A stretch of DNA of 64,000 nucleotides from the NCBI GenBank assembly GCA_964036665.1, contig OZ038526.1:14074001-14138000 (forward strand). Reading direction: 5' to 3'. This DNA is from Gordius sp. MW1. Taxonomy: Eukaryota > Nematomorpha > Gordioida > Gordea > Gordiidae. Under the pieces are notes generated by a model that was given only the letters and a program-made list of their open reading frames with translations, had not been told where the DNA came from and made no database searches. The position numbers were made by a program, and so were the translations under genes. This document shows positions 10,709 through 24,711 of this stretch, one piece after another (the first letter of the stretch is position 1; every line of letters starts with the position of its first letter).

Positions 10709-13207
10709 GTTGAACGAATAAATTGAAAAAATTTTGAGGTCGAAAAAAATATTATTTTTCATATTCTTTTGAAAGGAATCTGAAAAAATCTTTAAAAGTC
10801 AGTAAATATTCTTAGCATTATGTCCTTGTTAGAATCTCGATAAGAATTTTTGCACGAGGGGAAGTTTTAGATTGAGGGAAATTACGATTTTCGAGTTGCG
10901 TTTAGATTGGTTCAATATCGCTTTCTAAGCGTTGTGAAACAAGCTCTATGCGATCGTGATTTAAAGTTAATAATTTTTGATGACTGATCAAAATTTTTTT
11001 TTTTACAAAATTCACCTCTTATATCGAAACCTTTCATGGGGGCGATATGGTTGAACGAATAAATTGAAAAAATTTTGAGGTCGAAAAAAATATTATTTTT
11101 CATATTCTTTCGAAAGGAATCTGAAAAAATCTTTAAAAGTCAGTAAATATTCTTAGCATTATGTCCTTGTTAGAATCTCGATAAGAATTTTTGCACGAGG
11201 GGAAGTTTTAGATTGAGGGAAATTACGATTTTCGAGTTGCGTTTAGATTGTTTCAATATCGCTTTCTAAGCGTGTCTCTAATTTTTGTGAAACAAGCTCT
11301 ATGCGATCGTGATTTAAAGTTAATAATTTTTGATGACTAATCAAAATAAATTTTTTTACGGAATTCACCTCTGATATCGAAAACTTTCATGGGGTCGATA
11401 TGGTTGAACGAATAAATTGAAAAAATTTTGAGGTCGAAAAAAATATTATTTTTCATATTCTTTTGAAAGGAATCTGAAAAAATCTTTAAAAGTCAGTAAA
11501 TATTATTAGCATTATGTCCTTGTTAGAATCTCGATAAGAATTTTTGCACGAGGGGAAGTTTTAGATTGAGGGAAATTACGATTTTCGAGTTGCGTTTAGA
11601 TTGGTTCAATATCGCTTTCTAAGCGTTGTGAAACAAGCTCTATGCGATCGTGATTTAAAGTTAATAATTTTTGATGACTGATCAAAATTTTTTTTTTTAC
11701 AAAATTCACCTCTTATATCGAAACCTTTCATGGGGGCGATATGGTTGAACGAATAAATTGAAAAAATTTTGAGGTCGAAAAGAATATTATTTTTCATATT
11801 CTTTCGAAAGGAATCTGAAAAAATCTTTAAAAGTCAGTAAATATTCTTAGCATTATGTCCTTGTTAGAATCTCGATAAGAATTTTTGCACGAGGGGAAGT
11901 TTTAGATTGAGGGAAATTACGATTTTCGAGTTGCGTTTAGATTGTTTCAATATCGCTTTCTAAGCGTGTCTCTAATTTTTGTGAAACAAGCTCTATGCGA
12001 TCGTGATTTAAAGTTAATAATTTTTGATGACTAATCAAAATAAATTTTTTTACGGAATTCACCTCTGATATCGAAAACTTTCATGGGGGCGATATGGTTG
12101 AACAAATAAATTGAAAAAATTTTGAGGTCGAAAAAAATATTATTTTTCACATTCTTTCGAAAGGAATCTGAAAAAATCTTTAAAAGTCAGTAAATATTCT
12201 TAGCATTATGTCCTTGTTTGAATCTCGATAAGAATTTTTGCACGAGGGGAAGTTTCAGATTGAGGGAAATTACGATTTTCGAGTTGCGTTTAGATTGTTT
12301 CAATATCGCTTTCTAAGCGTGTCTCTAGTTTTTGTGAAACAAGCTCTATGCGATCGTGATTTAAAGTTAATAATTTTTGATGACTGATCAAAATTTTTTT
12401 TTTTACAAAATTCACCTCTGATATCGAAAACTTTCATGGGGGCGATATGGTTGAACAAATAAATTGAAAAATTTTGAGGTCGAAAAAAATATTATTTTTC
12501 ATATTCTTTCGAAAGGAATGTGAAAAAATCTTTAAAAGTCAGTAAATATTCTTAGCATTATGTCCTTGTTAGAATCTCGATAAGAATTTTTGCACGAGGG
12601 GAAGTTTTATATTGAGAGAAATTAAAATTTTAGAGTTGCGTTTAGATTGTTTCAATATCGCTTTCTAAGCGTGTCTCTAGTAGTTGTGAAACAAGCTCTA
12701 TTCGATATTGATTCAAAGTTAATAATTTTTGACGACTGATCAAAATTTTTTTTTTACAAAATTCACCTCTTATATCGAAAACTTTCATGTGGGCGATATG
12801 GTTGAACGAATGAATTGAAAAAATTTTGAGGTCGAAAAAAATATTATTTTTCATATTCTTTCGAAAGGAATCTGAAAAAATCTTTAAAAGTCAGTAAATA
12901 TTCTTAGCATTATGTCCTTGTTAGAATCTCGATAAGAATTTTATCACGAGGCGAAGTTTTAGATTGAGAGAAATTACGATTTTCGAGAAGCGTTTAGATT
13001 GTTTCAATATCGCTTTCTAAGCGTGTCTCTAGTTTTTGTGAAACAAGCTCTATGCGATCGTGATTTAAAGTTAATAATTTTTGATGACTGATCAAAAATT
13101 TTTTTTTTACGGAATTCACCTCTGATATCGAAAACTTTCACGGGGGCGATATGGTTGAACCAATAAATTGAAAAAATTTTGAGGTCGAAAAAAATATTAT
13201 TTTTAAT

Positions 13208-13559
13208 ATTCTTTCGAAAGGAATCTGAAAAAATCTTTAAAAGTCAGTAAATATTCTTAGCATTATGTCCTTGTTAGAATGTCGATAAGAATTTTTGCAC
13301 GAGGGGAAGTTTTAGATTGAGAGAAATCAAAATTTTAGAGTTGCGCTTAGATTGTTTCAATATCGCTTTCTAAGCGTGTCTCTAGTTTTTGTGAAACAAG
13401 CTCTATTCGATATTGATTCAAAGTTAATAATTTTTGACGACTGATCAAAATTTTTTTTTTACAAAATTCACCTATTATATCGAAAACTTTCATGGGGGCG
13501 ATATGGTTGAACGAATGAATTGAAAAAATTTTGAGGTCGAAAAAAATATTATTTTTCAT
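13208..13559 (-). repeat. Reference monomer, subfamily C, minus-block form
   Basis: A mosaic unit. Read on the minus strand it has the GTTTTCGATATA start of A but the GAATTTTG end of B, TCATTCG instead of TTATTCG, GATCAGTCGTCA instead of GATCAGTCATCA, and GAATCAATATCGAATAGAGC in place of AATCACGATCGCATAGAGC. This unit also carries a private change (CACCTATTATATC on the + strand) that is found again at about 23.93 kb. The C form could have arisen by exchange between A and B followed by its own mutations. Confidence 0.8.
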
Positions 13560-16016
13560 ATTCTTTCGAAAGGAATCTGAAAAAATCTTTAAAAGTCAGT
13601 AAATATTCTTAGCATTATGTCCTTGTTAGAATCTCGATAAGAATTTTATCACGAGGCGAAGTTTTAGATTGAGAGAAATTAAGACTTTAGTGTTGCGTTT
13701 AGATTGTTTCAATATCGCTTTCTAAGCGTGTCTCTAGTTTTTGTGAAACAAGCTCTATGCGATCGTGATTTAAAGTTAATAATTTTTGACAGCTGATCAA
13801 AAAAAATTTTTTTACGGAATTCACCTCTGATATCGAAAACTTTCATGAGTGCGATATGGTTGAACGAATAAATTGAAAATTTTTGAGGTCGAAAAAAATA
13901 TTATTTTTCATATTCTTTCGAAAGGAATCTGAAAAAATCGTTAAAAGTCAGTAAATATTCTTAGCATTATGTCCTTGTTAGAATCTCGATAAGAATTTTA
14001 TCACGAGGCGAAATTTTAGATTGAGAGAAATTAAGATTTTCGTGTTGCGTTTAGATTGTTTCAATATCGCTTTCTAAGCGTTGTGAAACAAGCTCTATGC
14101 GATCGTGATTTAAAGTTAATAATTTTTGATGACTGATCAAAAAAATTTTTTTTTACGGAATTCACCTCTGATATCGAAAACTTTCATGGGGGCGTTATGG
14201 TTGAACAATCAAACTGAAAAAATTTTGAGGTCGAAAAAAATATTATTTTTCATATTCTTTCGAAAGGAATCTGAAAAAATCTTCAAAAGTCAGTAAATAT
14301 TCTTAGCATTATGTCCTTGTTAGAATCTCGATAAGAATTTTATCACGAGGCGAAGTTTTAGATTGAGGGAAATTACGATTTTCGAGTTGCGTTTAGATTG
14401 TTTTAATATCGCTTTCTAAGCGTGTCTCTAGTTTTTGTGAAACAAGCTCTATGCGATCGTGATTTAAAGTTAATAATTTTTGATGACTGATCAAAATTTT
14501 TGTTTTACAAAATTCACCTCTTATATCGAAACCTTTCATGGGGGCGATATGGTTGAACGAATAAATTGAAAAAATTTTGAGGTCGAAAAAAATATTATTT
14601 TTCATATTCTTTCGAAAGGAATCTGAAAAAATCTTTAAAAGTCAGTAAATATTCTTAGCATAATGTCCTTGTTAGAATCTCGATAAGAATTTTTGCACGA
14701 GGGGATGTTTTATATTGAGAGAAATTAAAATTTTAGAGTTGCGTTTAGATTGTTTCAATATCGCTTTCTAAGCGTGTCTCTAGTTTTTGTGAAACAAGCT
14801 CTATTCGATATTGATTCAAAGTTAATAATTTTTGACGACTGATCAAATTTTTTTTTTTACAAAATTCACCTCTTATATCGAAAACTTTCATGGGGGCGAT
14901 ATGGTTGAACGAATGAATTGAAAAAATTTTGAGGTCGAAAAAAATATTATTTTTCATATTCTTTCGAAAGGAATCTGAAAAAATCTTTAAAAGTCAGTAA
15001 ATATTCTTAGCATTATGTCCTTGTTAGAATCTCGATAAGAATTTTATCACGAGGCGAAGTTTTAGATTGAGAGAAATTACGATTTTCGAGTTGCGTTTAG
15101 ATTGTTTCAATATCGCTTTCTAAGCGTGTCTCTAGTTTTTGTGAAACAAGCTCTATGCGATCGAGATTTAAAGTTAATAATTTTTGATGACTGATCAAAA
15201 AAATTTTTTTTACGGAATTCACCTCTGATATCGAAAACTTTCATGGGGGCGATATGGTTGAAGGAATAAATTGAAAAAATTTTGAGGTCGAAAAAAATAT
15301 TATTTTTCATATTCTTTCGAAAGGAATCTGAAAAAATCTTTAAAAGTCAGTAAATATTCTTAGCATTATGTCCTTGTTAGAATCTCGATAAGAATTTTTG
15401 CACGAGGGGAAGTTTTATATTGAGAGAAATTAAAATTTTAGAGTTGCGTTTAGATTGTTTCAATACCGCTTTCTAAGCGTGTCTCTAGTTTTTGTGAAAC
15501 AAGCTCTATTCGATATTGATTCAAAGTTAATAATTTTTGACGACTGATCAAATTTTTTTTTTTTACAAAATTCACCTCTTATATCGAAAACTTTCATGGG
15601 GGCGATATGGTTGAACGAATGAATTGAAAAAATTTTGAGGTCGAAAAAAATATTATTTTTCATATTCTTTCGAAAGGAATCTGAAAAAATCTTTAAAAGT
15701 CAGTAAATATTCTTAGCATTATGTCCTTGTTAGAATCTCGATAAGAATTTTATCACGAGGCGAAGTTTTAGATTGAGAGAAATTACGATTTCCGAGTTGC
15801 GTTTAGATTGTTTCAATATCGCTTTCTAAGCGTGTCTCTAATTTTTGTGAAACAAGCTCTATGCGATCGTGATTTAAAGTTAATAATTTTTGATGACTGA
15901 TCAAATTTTTTTTTTTTACAAAATTCATCTCTTATATCGAAACCTTTCATGGGGGCGAAATGGTTGAACGAATAAATGGAAAAAATTTTGAGATCGAAAA
16001 AAATATTATTTTTCAT

Positions 16017-16207
16017 ATTCTTTCTAAAGGAAGTTTTTGTGAAACAAGCTCTATGCGATCGTGATTTAAAGTTAATAATTTTTGACGACTGATCAAAATT
16101 TTTTTTTTACAAAATTCACCTCTGATATCGAAAACTTTCATGGGGGCGTTATGGTTGAACGAATAAATTGAAAAAATTTTGAGGTCGAAAAAAATATTAT
16201 TTTTCAT
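16017..16207 (-). repeat. 191-bp truncated monomer
   Basis: On the minus strand TTTCACAAAAAC is joined directly to TTCCTTTAGAAAG, skipping about 160 bp that normally hold ACACGCTTAG through TTTACTGAC. The join lies at about 16027-16040. A private base (TTTAGAAAG for TTTCGAAAG) sits at the scar. Confidence 0.85.
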
Positions 16208-17941
16208 ATTCTTTCGAAAGGAATCTGAAAAAATCTTTAAAAGTCAGTAAATATTCTTAGCATTATGTCCTTGTTAGAATCTCGATAAGAATTTTTGCAC
16301 GAGGGGAAGTTTTATATTGAGAGAAATTAAAATTTTAGAGTTGCGTTTAGATTGTTTCAATATCGCTTTCTAAGCGTGTCTCTAGTTTTTGTGAAACAAG
16401 CTCTATTCGATATTGATTCAAAGTTAATAATTTTTGACGACTGATCAAATTTTTTTTTTTACAAAATTCACCTCTTATATCGAAAACTTTCATGGGGGCG
16501 ATATGGTTGAACGAATGAATTGAAAAAATTTTGAGGTCGAAAAAAATATTATTTTTCATATTCTTTCGAAAGGAATCTGAAAAAATCTTTAAAAGTCAGT
16601 AAATATTCTTAGCATTATGTCCTTGTTAGAATCTCGATAAGAATTTTATCACGAGGCGAAGTTTTAGATTGAGAGAAATTACGATTTTCGAGTTGCGTTT
16701 AGATTGTTTCAATATCGCTTTCTAAGCGTGTCTCTAGTTTTTGTGAAACAAGCGCTATGCGATCGTGATTTAAAGTTAATAATTTTTGATGACTGATCAA
16801 AATTTTTGGTTTACAAAATTCACCTCTTATATCGAAACCTTTCATGGGGGCGATATGGTTGAACGAATAAATTGAAAAAATTTTGAGGTCGAAAAAAATA
16901 TTATTTTTCATATTCTTTCGAAAGGAATCTGAAAAAATCTTTAAAAGTCAGTAAATATTCTTAGCATTATGTCTTTGTTAGAATCTCGATAAGAATTTTA
17001 TCACGAGGCGAAGTTTTAGATTGAGAGAAATTAAGATTTTCGTGTTGCGTTTAGATTGTTTCAATATCGCTTTCTAAGCGTGTCTCTAGTTTTTGTGAAA
17101 CAAGCTCTATGCGATCGTGATTTAAAGTTAATAATTTTTGATGACTGATCCAAAAAATTTTTTTTTACGGAATTCACCTCTTATATCGAAACCTTTCATG
17201 GGGGTGATATGGTTGAACGAATAAATTGAAAAAATTTTGAGGTCGAAAAAAATATTATTTTTCATATTCTTTCGAAAGGAATCTGAAAAAATATTTAAAA
17301 GTCAGTAATATTCTTAGCATTATGTCCTTGTTAGAATCTCGATAAGAATTTTTGCACGAGGCAAAGTTTTAGATTGAGAGAAATTAAAATTTTAGAGTTG
17401 CGTTTAGATTGTTTCGATATCGCTTTCTAAGCGTGTCTCTAGTTTTCGTGATTTAAAATTAATAATTTTTGATGACTGATCAAAAAAATTTTTTTTACGG
17501 AATTCACTTCTTATATCGAAAACTTTCATGGGTCCGATAAACGAAAAAATTGAAAAAATTTTGAGGTCGTAAAAATATTATTTTTCATATTCTTTAGAAA
17601 GGGGACTGAAAAAATCTTTTAAAGTGAGTAAATATTCTTAGCATTATGTCCTTGTTAGAATCTCGATAACAATTTTTACACGAGGTGAAGTTTTAGATTG
17701 AGGGAAATTACGATTTTCGTGTTGCGTTTAGATAGTTTCAATATCGGTTTATAAGCGTGTCTCTAGTTTTTGTGAAACAAGCTCTATGCGATCGTGATTT
17801 AAAGTTAATAATTTTTGATGATTGATCAAAATTTTTTTTTTTACAAAATTCACCTCTTATATCGAAACCTTTCATGGGGGCGATATGGTTGAACGAATAA
17901 ATTGAAAAAATTTTGAGGTCGAAAAAAATATTATTTTTCAT
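16208..17941 (-). repeat. Five-monomer duplication in copy 1, first unit
   Basis: Five monomers (C, B, B-like with GATCCAAAA, D, B) repeated at an offset of 1,734-1,735 bp in 17942-19676. Shared marks include TGTCTTTGTTAG (16.97 and 18.71 kb), CAGTAATATTCTTAG (17.31 and 19.04), CGAGGCAAAG (17.36 and 19.09) and the D segment. A private change, TTTTTGGTTTAC at 16.80 kb, differs from TTTTTGTTTTAC in the second unit. Confidence 0.87.
17497..17636 (-). repeat. Subfamily D segment
   Basis: Carries the GGTCCGATAAACG and TCTTTAGAAAGGGG landmarks. Just to its left is a loss of about 20-24 bp (TCTAGTTTTCGTGATTT), also seen at about 19.18 and 30.20 kb, which ties these three D copies together. Confidence 0.8.
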
Positions 17942-19676
17942 ATTCTTTCGAAAGGAATCTGAAAAAATCTTTAAAAGTCAGTAAATATTCTTAGCATTAT
18001 GTCCTTGTTAGAATCTCGATAAGAATTTTTGCACGAGGGGAAGTTTTATATTGAGAGAAATTAAAATTTTAGAGTTGCGTTTAGATTGTTTCAATATCGC
18101 TTTCTAAGCGTGTCTCTAGTTTTTGTGAAACAAGCTCTATTCGATATTGATTCAAAGTTAATAATTTTTGACGACTGATCAAATTTTTTTTTTTACAAAA
18201 TTCACCTCTTATATCGAAAACTTTCATGGGGGCGATATGGTTGAACGAATGAATTGAAAAAATTTTGAGGTCGAAAAAAATATTATTTTTCATATTCTTT
18301 CGAAAGGAATCTGAAAAAATCTTTAAAAGTCAGTAAATATTCTTAGCATTATGTCCTTGTTAGAATCTCGATAAGAATTTTATCACGAGGCGAAGTTTTA
18401 GATTGAGAGAAATTACGATTTTCGAGTTGCGTTTAGATTGTTTCAATATCGCTTTCTAAGCGTGTCTCTAGTTTTTGTGAAACAAGCTCTATGCGATCGT
18501 GATTTAAAGTTAATAATTTTTGATGACTGATCAAAATTTTTGTTTTACAAAATTCACCTCTTATATCGAAACCTTTCATGGGGGCGATATGGTTGAACGA
18601 ATAAATTGAAAAAATTTTGAGGTCGAAAAAAATATTATTTTTCATATTCTTTCGAAAGGAATCTGAAAAAATCTTTAAAAGTCAGTAAATATTCTTAGCA
18701 TTATGTCTTTGTTAGAATCTCGATAAGAATTTTATCACGAGGCGAAGTTTTAGATTGAGAGAAATTAAGATTTTCGTGTTGCGTTTAGATTGTTTCAATA
18801 TCGCTTTCTAAGCGTGTCTCTAGTTTTTGTGAAACAAGCTCTATGCGATCGTGATTTAAAGTTAATAATTTTTGATGACTGATCCAAAAAAATTTTTTTT
18901 TACGGAATTCACCTCTTATATCGAAACCTTTCATGGGGGTGATATGGTTGAACGAATAAATTGAAAAAATTTTGAGGTCGAAAAAAATAATATTTTTCAT
19001 ATTCTTTCGAAAGGAATCTGAAAAAATATTTAAAAGTCAGTAATATTCTTAGCATTATGTCCTTGTTAGAATCTCGATAAGAATTTTTGCACGAGGCAAA
19101 GTTTTAGATTGAGAGAAATTAAAATTTTAGAGTTGCGTTTAGATTGTTTCGATATCGCTTTCTAAGCGTGTCTCTAGTTTTCGTGATTTAAAATTAATAA
19201 TTTTTGATGACTGATCAAAAAATTTTTTTTTACGGAATTCACTTCTTATATCGAAAACTTTCATGGGTCCGATAAACGAAAAAATTGAAAAAATTTTGAG
19301 GTCGTAAAAATATTATTTTTCATATTCTTTAGAAAGGGGACTGAAAAAATCTTTTAAAGTGAGTAAATATTCTTAGCATTATGTCCTTGTTAGAATCTCG
19401 ATAACAATTTTTACACGAGGTGAAGTTTTAGATTGAGGGAAATTACGATTTTCGTGTTGCGTTTAGATAGTTTCAATATCGGTTTATAAGCGTGTCTCTA
19501 GTTTTTGTGAAACAAGCTCTATGCGATCGTGATTTAAAGTTAATAATTTTTGATGATTGATCAAAATTTTTTTTTTTACAAAATTCACCTCTTATATCGA
19601 AACCTTTCATGGGGGCGATATGGTTGAACGAATAAATTGAAAAAATTTTGAGGTCGAAAAAAATATTATTTTTCAT
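17942..19676 (-). repeat. Five-monomer duplication in copy 1, second unit
   Basis: Repeat of 16208-17941. This unit keeps the 11,021-bp correspondence with copy 2 (28.96-30.70 kb), while the first unit has no intact counterpart there. Confidence 0.87.
19232..19371 (-). repeat. Reference segment, divergent subfamily D
   Basis: A segment with several linked differences from all other units. On the minus strand: TTTACTCACTTTAAAAG instead of TTTACTGACTTTTAAAG, CAGTCCCCTTTCTAAAG instead of CAGATTCCTTTCGAAAG, ATTTTTACGACC with a shorter T-run, and CGTTTATCGGACCCATG where other units have CGTTCAACC then the ATCGCCCCCATG box. The monomer is about 328-331 bp. Other copies lie at about 17497-17636, 28519-28658, 30253-30392, 32835-32974 on the minus strand, and 33679-33816 and 34372-34511 on the plus strand. 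Confidence 0.85.
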
Positions 19677-20323
19677 ATTCTTTCGAAAGGAATCTGAAAA
19701 ATCTTTAAAAGTCAGTAAATATTCTTAGCATTATGTCCTTGTTAGAATCTCGATAAGAATTTTTGCACGAGGGGAAGTTTTATATTGAGAGAAATTAAAA
19801 TTTTAGAGTTGCGTTTAGATTGTTTCAATATCGCTTTCTAAGCGTGTCTCTAATTTTTGTGAAACAAGCTCTATGCGATCGTGATTTAAAGTTAATAATT
19901 TTTGATGACTGATCAAAATTTTTTTTTTTACAAAATTCACCTCTTATATCGAAACCTTTCACGGGGGCGATATGGTTGAACGAATAAATTGAAAAAATTT
20001 TGAGGTCGAAAAAAATATTATTTTTCATATTCTTTCGAAAGGAATCTGAAAAAATCTTTAAAAGTCAGTAAATATTCTTAGCATTATGTCCTTGTTAGAA
20101 TCTCGATAAGAATTTTTGCACGAGCGGAAGTTTTAGATTGAGAGAAATTAAAATTTTAGAGTTGCGTTTAGATTGTTTCAATATCGCTTTCTAAGCGTGT
20201 CTCTAATTTTTGTGAAACAAGCTCTATGCGATCGTGATTTTAAGTTAATAATTTTTGATGACTGATCAAATTTTTTTTTTTACAAAATTCACCTCTTATA
20301 TCGAAACCTTTCATGGGGGCGAT

Positions 20324-20446
20324 CTATTGTTTTTGTGAAACAAGCTCTATGCGATCGTGATTTAAAGTTAATAATTTTTGATGACTGATCAAAATTTTTT
20401 TTTTACGGAATTCACCTCTGATATCGAAAACTTTCATGGGGGCGAT
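20324..20446 (-). repeat. Short unit in large duplication, copy 1
   Basis: Join as above; neighbour has GATTTTAAGTTAAT. Counterpart of 31345. Confidence 0.9.
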
Positions 20447-23400
20447 ATGGTTGAACGAATAAATTGAAAAAATTTTGAGGTCGAAAAAAATATTATTTTT
20501 CATATTCTTTCGAAAGGAATCTGAAAAAATCTTTAAAAGTCAGTAAATATTCTTAGCATTAAGTCCTTGTTAGAATCTCGATAAGAATTTTTGCACGAGG
20601 GGAAGTTTTAGATTGAGAGAAATTAAAATTTTAGAGTTGCGTTTAAATTGTTTCAATATCGCTTTCTAAGCGTGTCTCTAATTTTTGTGAAACAAGCTCT
20701 ATGCTATCGTGATTTAAAGTTAATAATTTTTGATGACTGATCAAAAAAATTTTTTTTACGGAATTCACCTCTGATATCGAAAACTTTCATGGGGGCGATA
20801 TGGTTGAACGAATAAATTGAAAAAATTTTGAGGTCGAAAAAAATATTATTTTTCATATTCTTTTGAAAGGAATCTGAAAAAATCTTTAAAAGTCAGTAAA
20901 TATTCTTAGCATTATGTCCTTGTTAGAATCTCGATAAGAATTTTTGCACGAGGGGAAGTTTTAGATTGAGGGAAATTAAGATTTTCGAGTTGCGTTTAGA
21001 TTGTTTCAATATCGCTTTCTAAGCGTGTCACTAGTTTTTGTGAAACAAGCTTTATGCGATCGTGATTAAAAGTTAATAATTTTTGATGACTGATCAAAAT
21101 TTTTTTTTTTTACAAAATTCACCTCTTATATCGAAACCTTTCATGGGGGCGATATGGTTGAACGAATAAATTGAAAAAACTTTGATGTCGAAAAAAATAT
21201 TATTTTTCATATTCTTTCGAAAGCAATCTGAAAAAATCTTTAAAAGTTAGTAAATATTCTTAGCATTATGTCCTTGTTAGAATCTCGATAAGAATTTTTA
21301 CACAAGAGGAAGTTTTAGATTGAGAGATAAAATTTTAGAGTTGCGTTTAGATTGTTTCAATATCGCTTTCTAAGCGTGTCTCTAGTTTTTGTGAAACAAG
21401 CTCTATGCGATCGTGATTTAAAGTTAATAATTTTTGATGACTGATCAAAATTTTTTTTTTTACAAAATTCACCTCTTATATCGAAACCTTTCATGGGGGC
21501 GATATGGTTGAACGAATAAATTGAAAAAATTTTGAGGTCGAAAAAAATATTATTTTTCATATTCTTTCGAAAGGAATCTGAAAAAATCTTTAAAAGTCAG
21601 TAAATATTCTTAGCATTATGTCCTTGTTAGAATCTCGATAAGAATTTTTGCACGAGGGGAAGTTTTAGATTGAGGGAAATTACGATTTTCGAGTTGCGTT
21701 TAGATTGTTTCAATATCGCTTTCTAAGCGTGTCTCTAATTTTTGTGAAACAAGCTCTATGCGATCGTGATTTAAAGTTAATAATTTTTGATGACTAATCA
21801 AAATAAATTTTTTTACGGAATTCACCTCTGATATCGAAAACTTTCATGGGGTCGATATGGTTGAACGAATGAATTGAAAAACTTTTGAGGTCGAAAAAAA
21901 TATTATTTTTCATATTCTTTCGAAAGGAATCTGAAAAAATCTTTAAAAGTCAGTAAATATTCTTAGCATTATGTCCTTGTTAGAATCTCGATAAGAATTT
22001 TTGCACGAGGCGAAGTTTTAGATTGAGGGAAATTACGATTTTCGAGTTGCGTTTAGATTGGTTCAATATCGCTTTCTAAGCGTTGTGAAACAAGCTCTAT
22101 GCGATCGTGATTTAAAGTTAATAATTTTTGATGACTGATCAAAATTTTTTTTTTTACAAAATTCACCTCTTATATCGAAACCTTTCATGGGGGCGATATG
22201 GTTGAACGAATAAATTGAAAAAATTTTGAGGTCGAAAAGAATATTATTTTTCATATTCTTTCGAAAGGAATCTGAAAAAATCTTTAAAAGTCAGTAAATA
22301 TTCTTAGCATTATGTCCTTGTTAGAATCTCGATAAGAATTTTTGCACGAGGGGAAGTTTTAGATTGAGGGAAATTACGATTTTCGAGTTGCGTTTAGATT
22401 GTTTCAATATCGCTTTCTAAGCGTGTCTCTAATTTTTGTGAAACAAGCTCTATGCGATCGTGATTTAAAGTTAATAATTTTTGATGACTAATCAAAATAA
22501 ATTTTTTTACGGAATTCACCTCTGATATCGAAAACTTTCATGGGGGCGATATGGTTGAACAAATAAATTGAAAAAATTTTGAGGTCGAAAAAAATATTAT
22601 TTTTCACATTCTTTCGAAAGGAATCTGAAAAAATCTTTAAAAGTCAGTAAATATTCTTAGCATTATGTCCTTGTTAGAATCTCGATAAGAATTTTTGCGC
22701 GAGGGGAAGTTTCAGATTGAGGGAAATTACGATTTTCGAGTTGCGTTTAGATTGTTTCAATATCGCTTTCTAAGCGTGTCTCTAGTTTTTGTGAAACAAG
22801 CTCTATGCGATCGTGATTTAAAGTTAATAATTTTTGATGACTGATCAAAATTTTTTTTTTTACAAAATTCACCTCTGATATCGAAAACTTTCATGGGGGC
22901 GATATGGTTGAACAAATAAATTGAAAAAATTTTGAGGTCGAAAAAAATATTATTTTTCATATTCTTTCGAAAGGAATGTGAAAAAATCTTTAAAAGTCAG
23001 TAAATATTCTTAGCATTATGTCCTTGTTAGAATCTCGATAAGAATTTTTGCACGAGGGGAAGTTTTATATTGAGAGAAATTAAAATTTTAGAGTTGCGTT
23101 TAGATTGTTTCAATATCGCTTTCTAAGCGTGTCTCTAGTAGTTGTGAAACAAGCTCTATTCGATATTGATTCAAAGTTAATAATTTTTGACGACTGATCA
23201 AAATTTTTTTTTTACAAAATTCACCTCTTATATCGAAAACTTTCATGTGGGCGATATGGTTGAACGAATGAATTGAAAAAATTTTGAGGTCGAAAAAAAT
23301 ATTATTTTTCATATTCTTTCGAAAGGAATCTGAAAAAATCTTTAAAAGTCAGTAAATATTCTTAGCATTATGTCCTTGTTAGAATCTCGATAAGAATTTT

Positions 23401-24711
23401 ATCACGAGGCGAAGTTTTAGATTGAGAGAAATTACGATTTTCGAGAAGCGTTTAGATTGTTTCAATATCGCTTTCTAAGCGTGTCTCTAGTTTTTGTGAA
23501 ACAAGCTCTATGCGATCGTGATTTAAAGTTAATAATTTTTGATGACTGATCAAAAATTTTTTTTTTACGGAATTCACCTCTGATATCGAAAACTTTCACG
23601 GGGGCGATATGGTTGAACCAATAAATTGAAAAAATTTTGAGGTCGAAAAAAATATTATTTTTAATATTCTTTCGAAAGGAATCTGAAAAAATCTTTAAAA
23701 GTCAGTAAATATTCTTAGCATTATGTCCTTGTTAGAATGTCGATAAGAATTTTTGCACGAGGGGAAGTTTTAGATTGAGAGAAATCAAAATTTTAGAGTT
23801 GCGCTTAGATTGTTTCAATATCGCTTTCTAAGCGTGTCTCTAGTTTTTGTGAAACAAGCTCTATTCGATATTGATTCAAAGTTAATAATTTTTGACGACT
23901 GATCAAAATTTTTTTTTTACAAAATTCACCTATTATATCGAAAACTTTCATGGGGGCGATATGGTTGAACGAATGAATTGAAAAAATTTTGAGGTCGAAA
24001 AAAATATTATTTTTCATATTCTTTCGAAAGGAATCTGAAAAAATCTTTAAAAGTCAGTAAATATTCTTAGCATTATGTCCTTGTTAGAATCTCGATAAGA
24101 ATTTTATCACGAGGCGAAGTTTTAGATTGAGAGAAATTAAGACTTTAGTGTTGCGTTTAGATTGTTTCAATATCGCTTTCTAAGCGTGTCTCTAGTTTTT
24201 GTGAAACAAGCTCTATGCGATCGTGATTTAAAGTTAATAATTTTTGATAGCTGATCAAAAAAAATTTTTTTACGGAATTCACCTCTGATATCGAAAACTT
24301 TCATGAGTGCGATATGGTTGAACGAATAAATTGAAAATTTTTGAGGTCGAAAAAAATATTATTTTTCATATTCTTTCGAAAGGAATCTGAAAAAATCGTT
24401 AAAAGTCAGTAAATATTCTTAGCATTATGTCCTTGTTAGAATCTCGATAAGAATTTTATCACGAGGCGAAATTTTAGATTGAGAGAAATTAAGATTTTCG
24501 TGTTGCGTTTAGATTGTTTCAATATCGCTTTCTAAGCGTTGTGAAACAAGCTCTATGCGATCGTGATTTAAAGTTAATAATTTTTGATGACTGATCAAAA
24601 AAAATTTTTTTTACGGAATTCACCTCTGATATCGAAAACTTTCATGGGGGCGTTATGGTTGAACAATCAAACTGAAAAAATTTTGAAGTCGAAAAAAATA
24701 TTATTTTTCAT

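Larger units (their letters stand above)
11240..21690 (-). repeat. Large tandem duplication, copy 1
   Basis: Monomers here correspond one to one, with shared rare changes, to monomers in 21691-32640. The offset is 10,457-10,458 bp from 11.3 to 15.0 kb (for example TCATGTGGGCGAT at 12.79 and 23.24 kb, GAGAAGCG at 12.99 and 23.45, TTTCACGGGGGCG at 13.14 and 23.60, TCATGAGTGCG at 13.85 and 24.30). It is 12,218 bp near 15.5-16.0 kb and 11,020-11,021 bp from 18.4 to 21.6 kb. The steps are explained by smaller events inside each copy. Confidence 0.9.
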
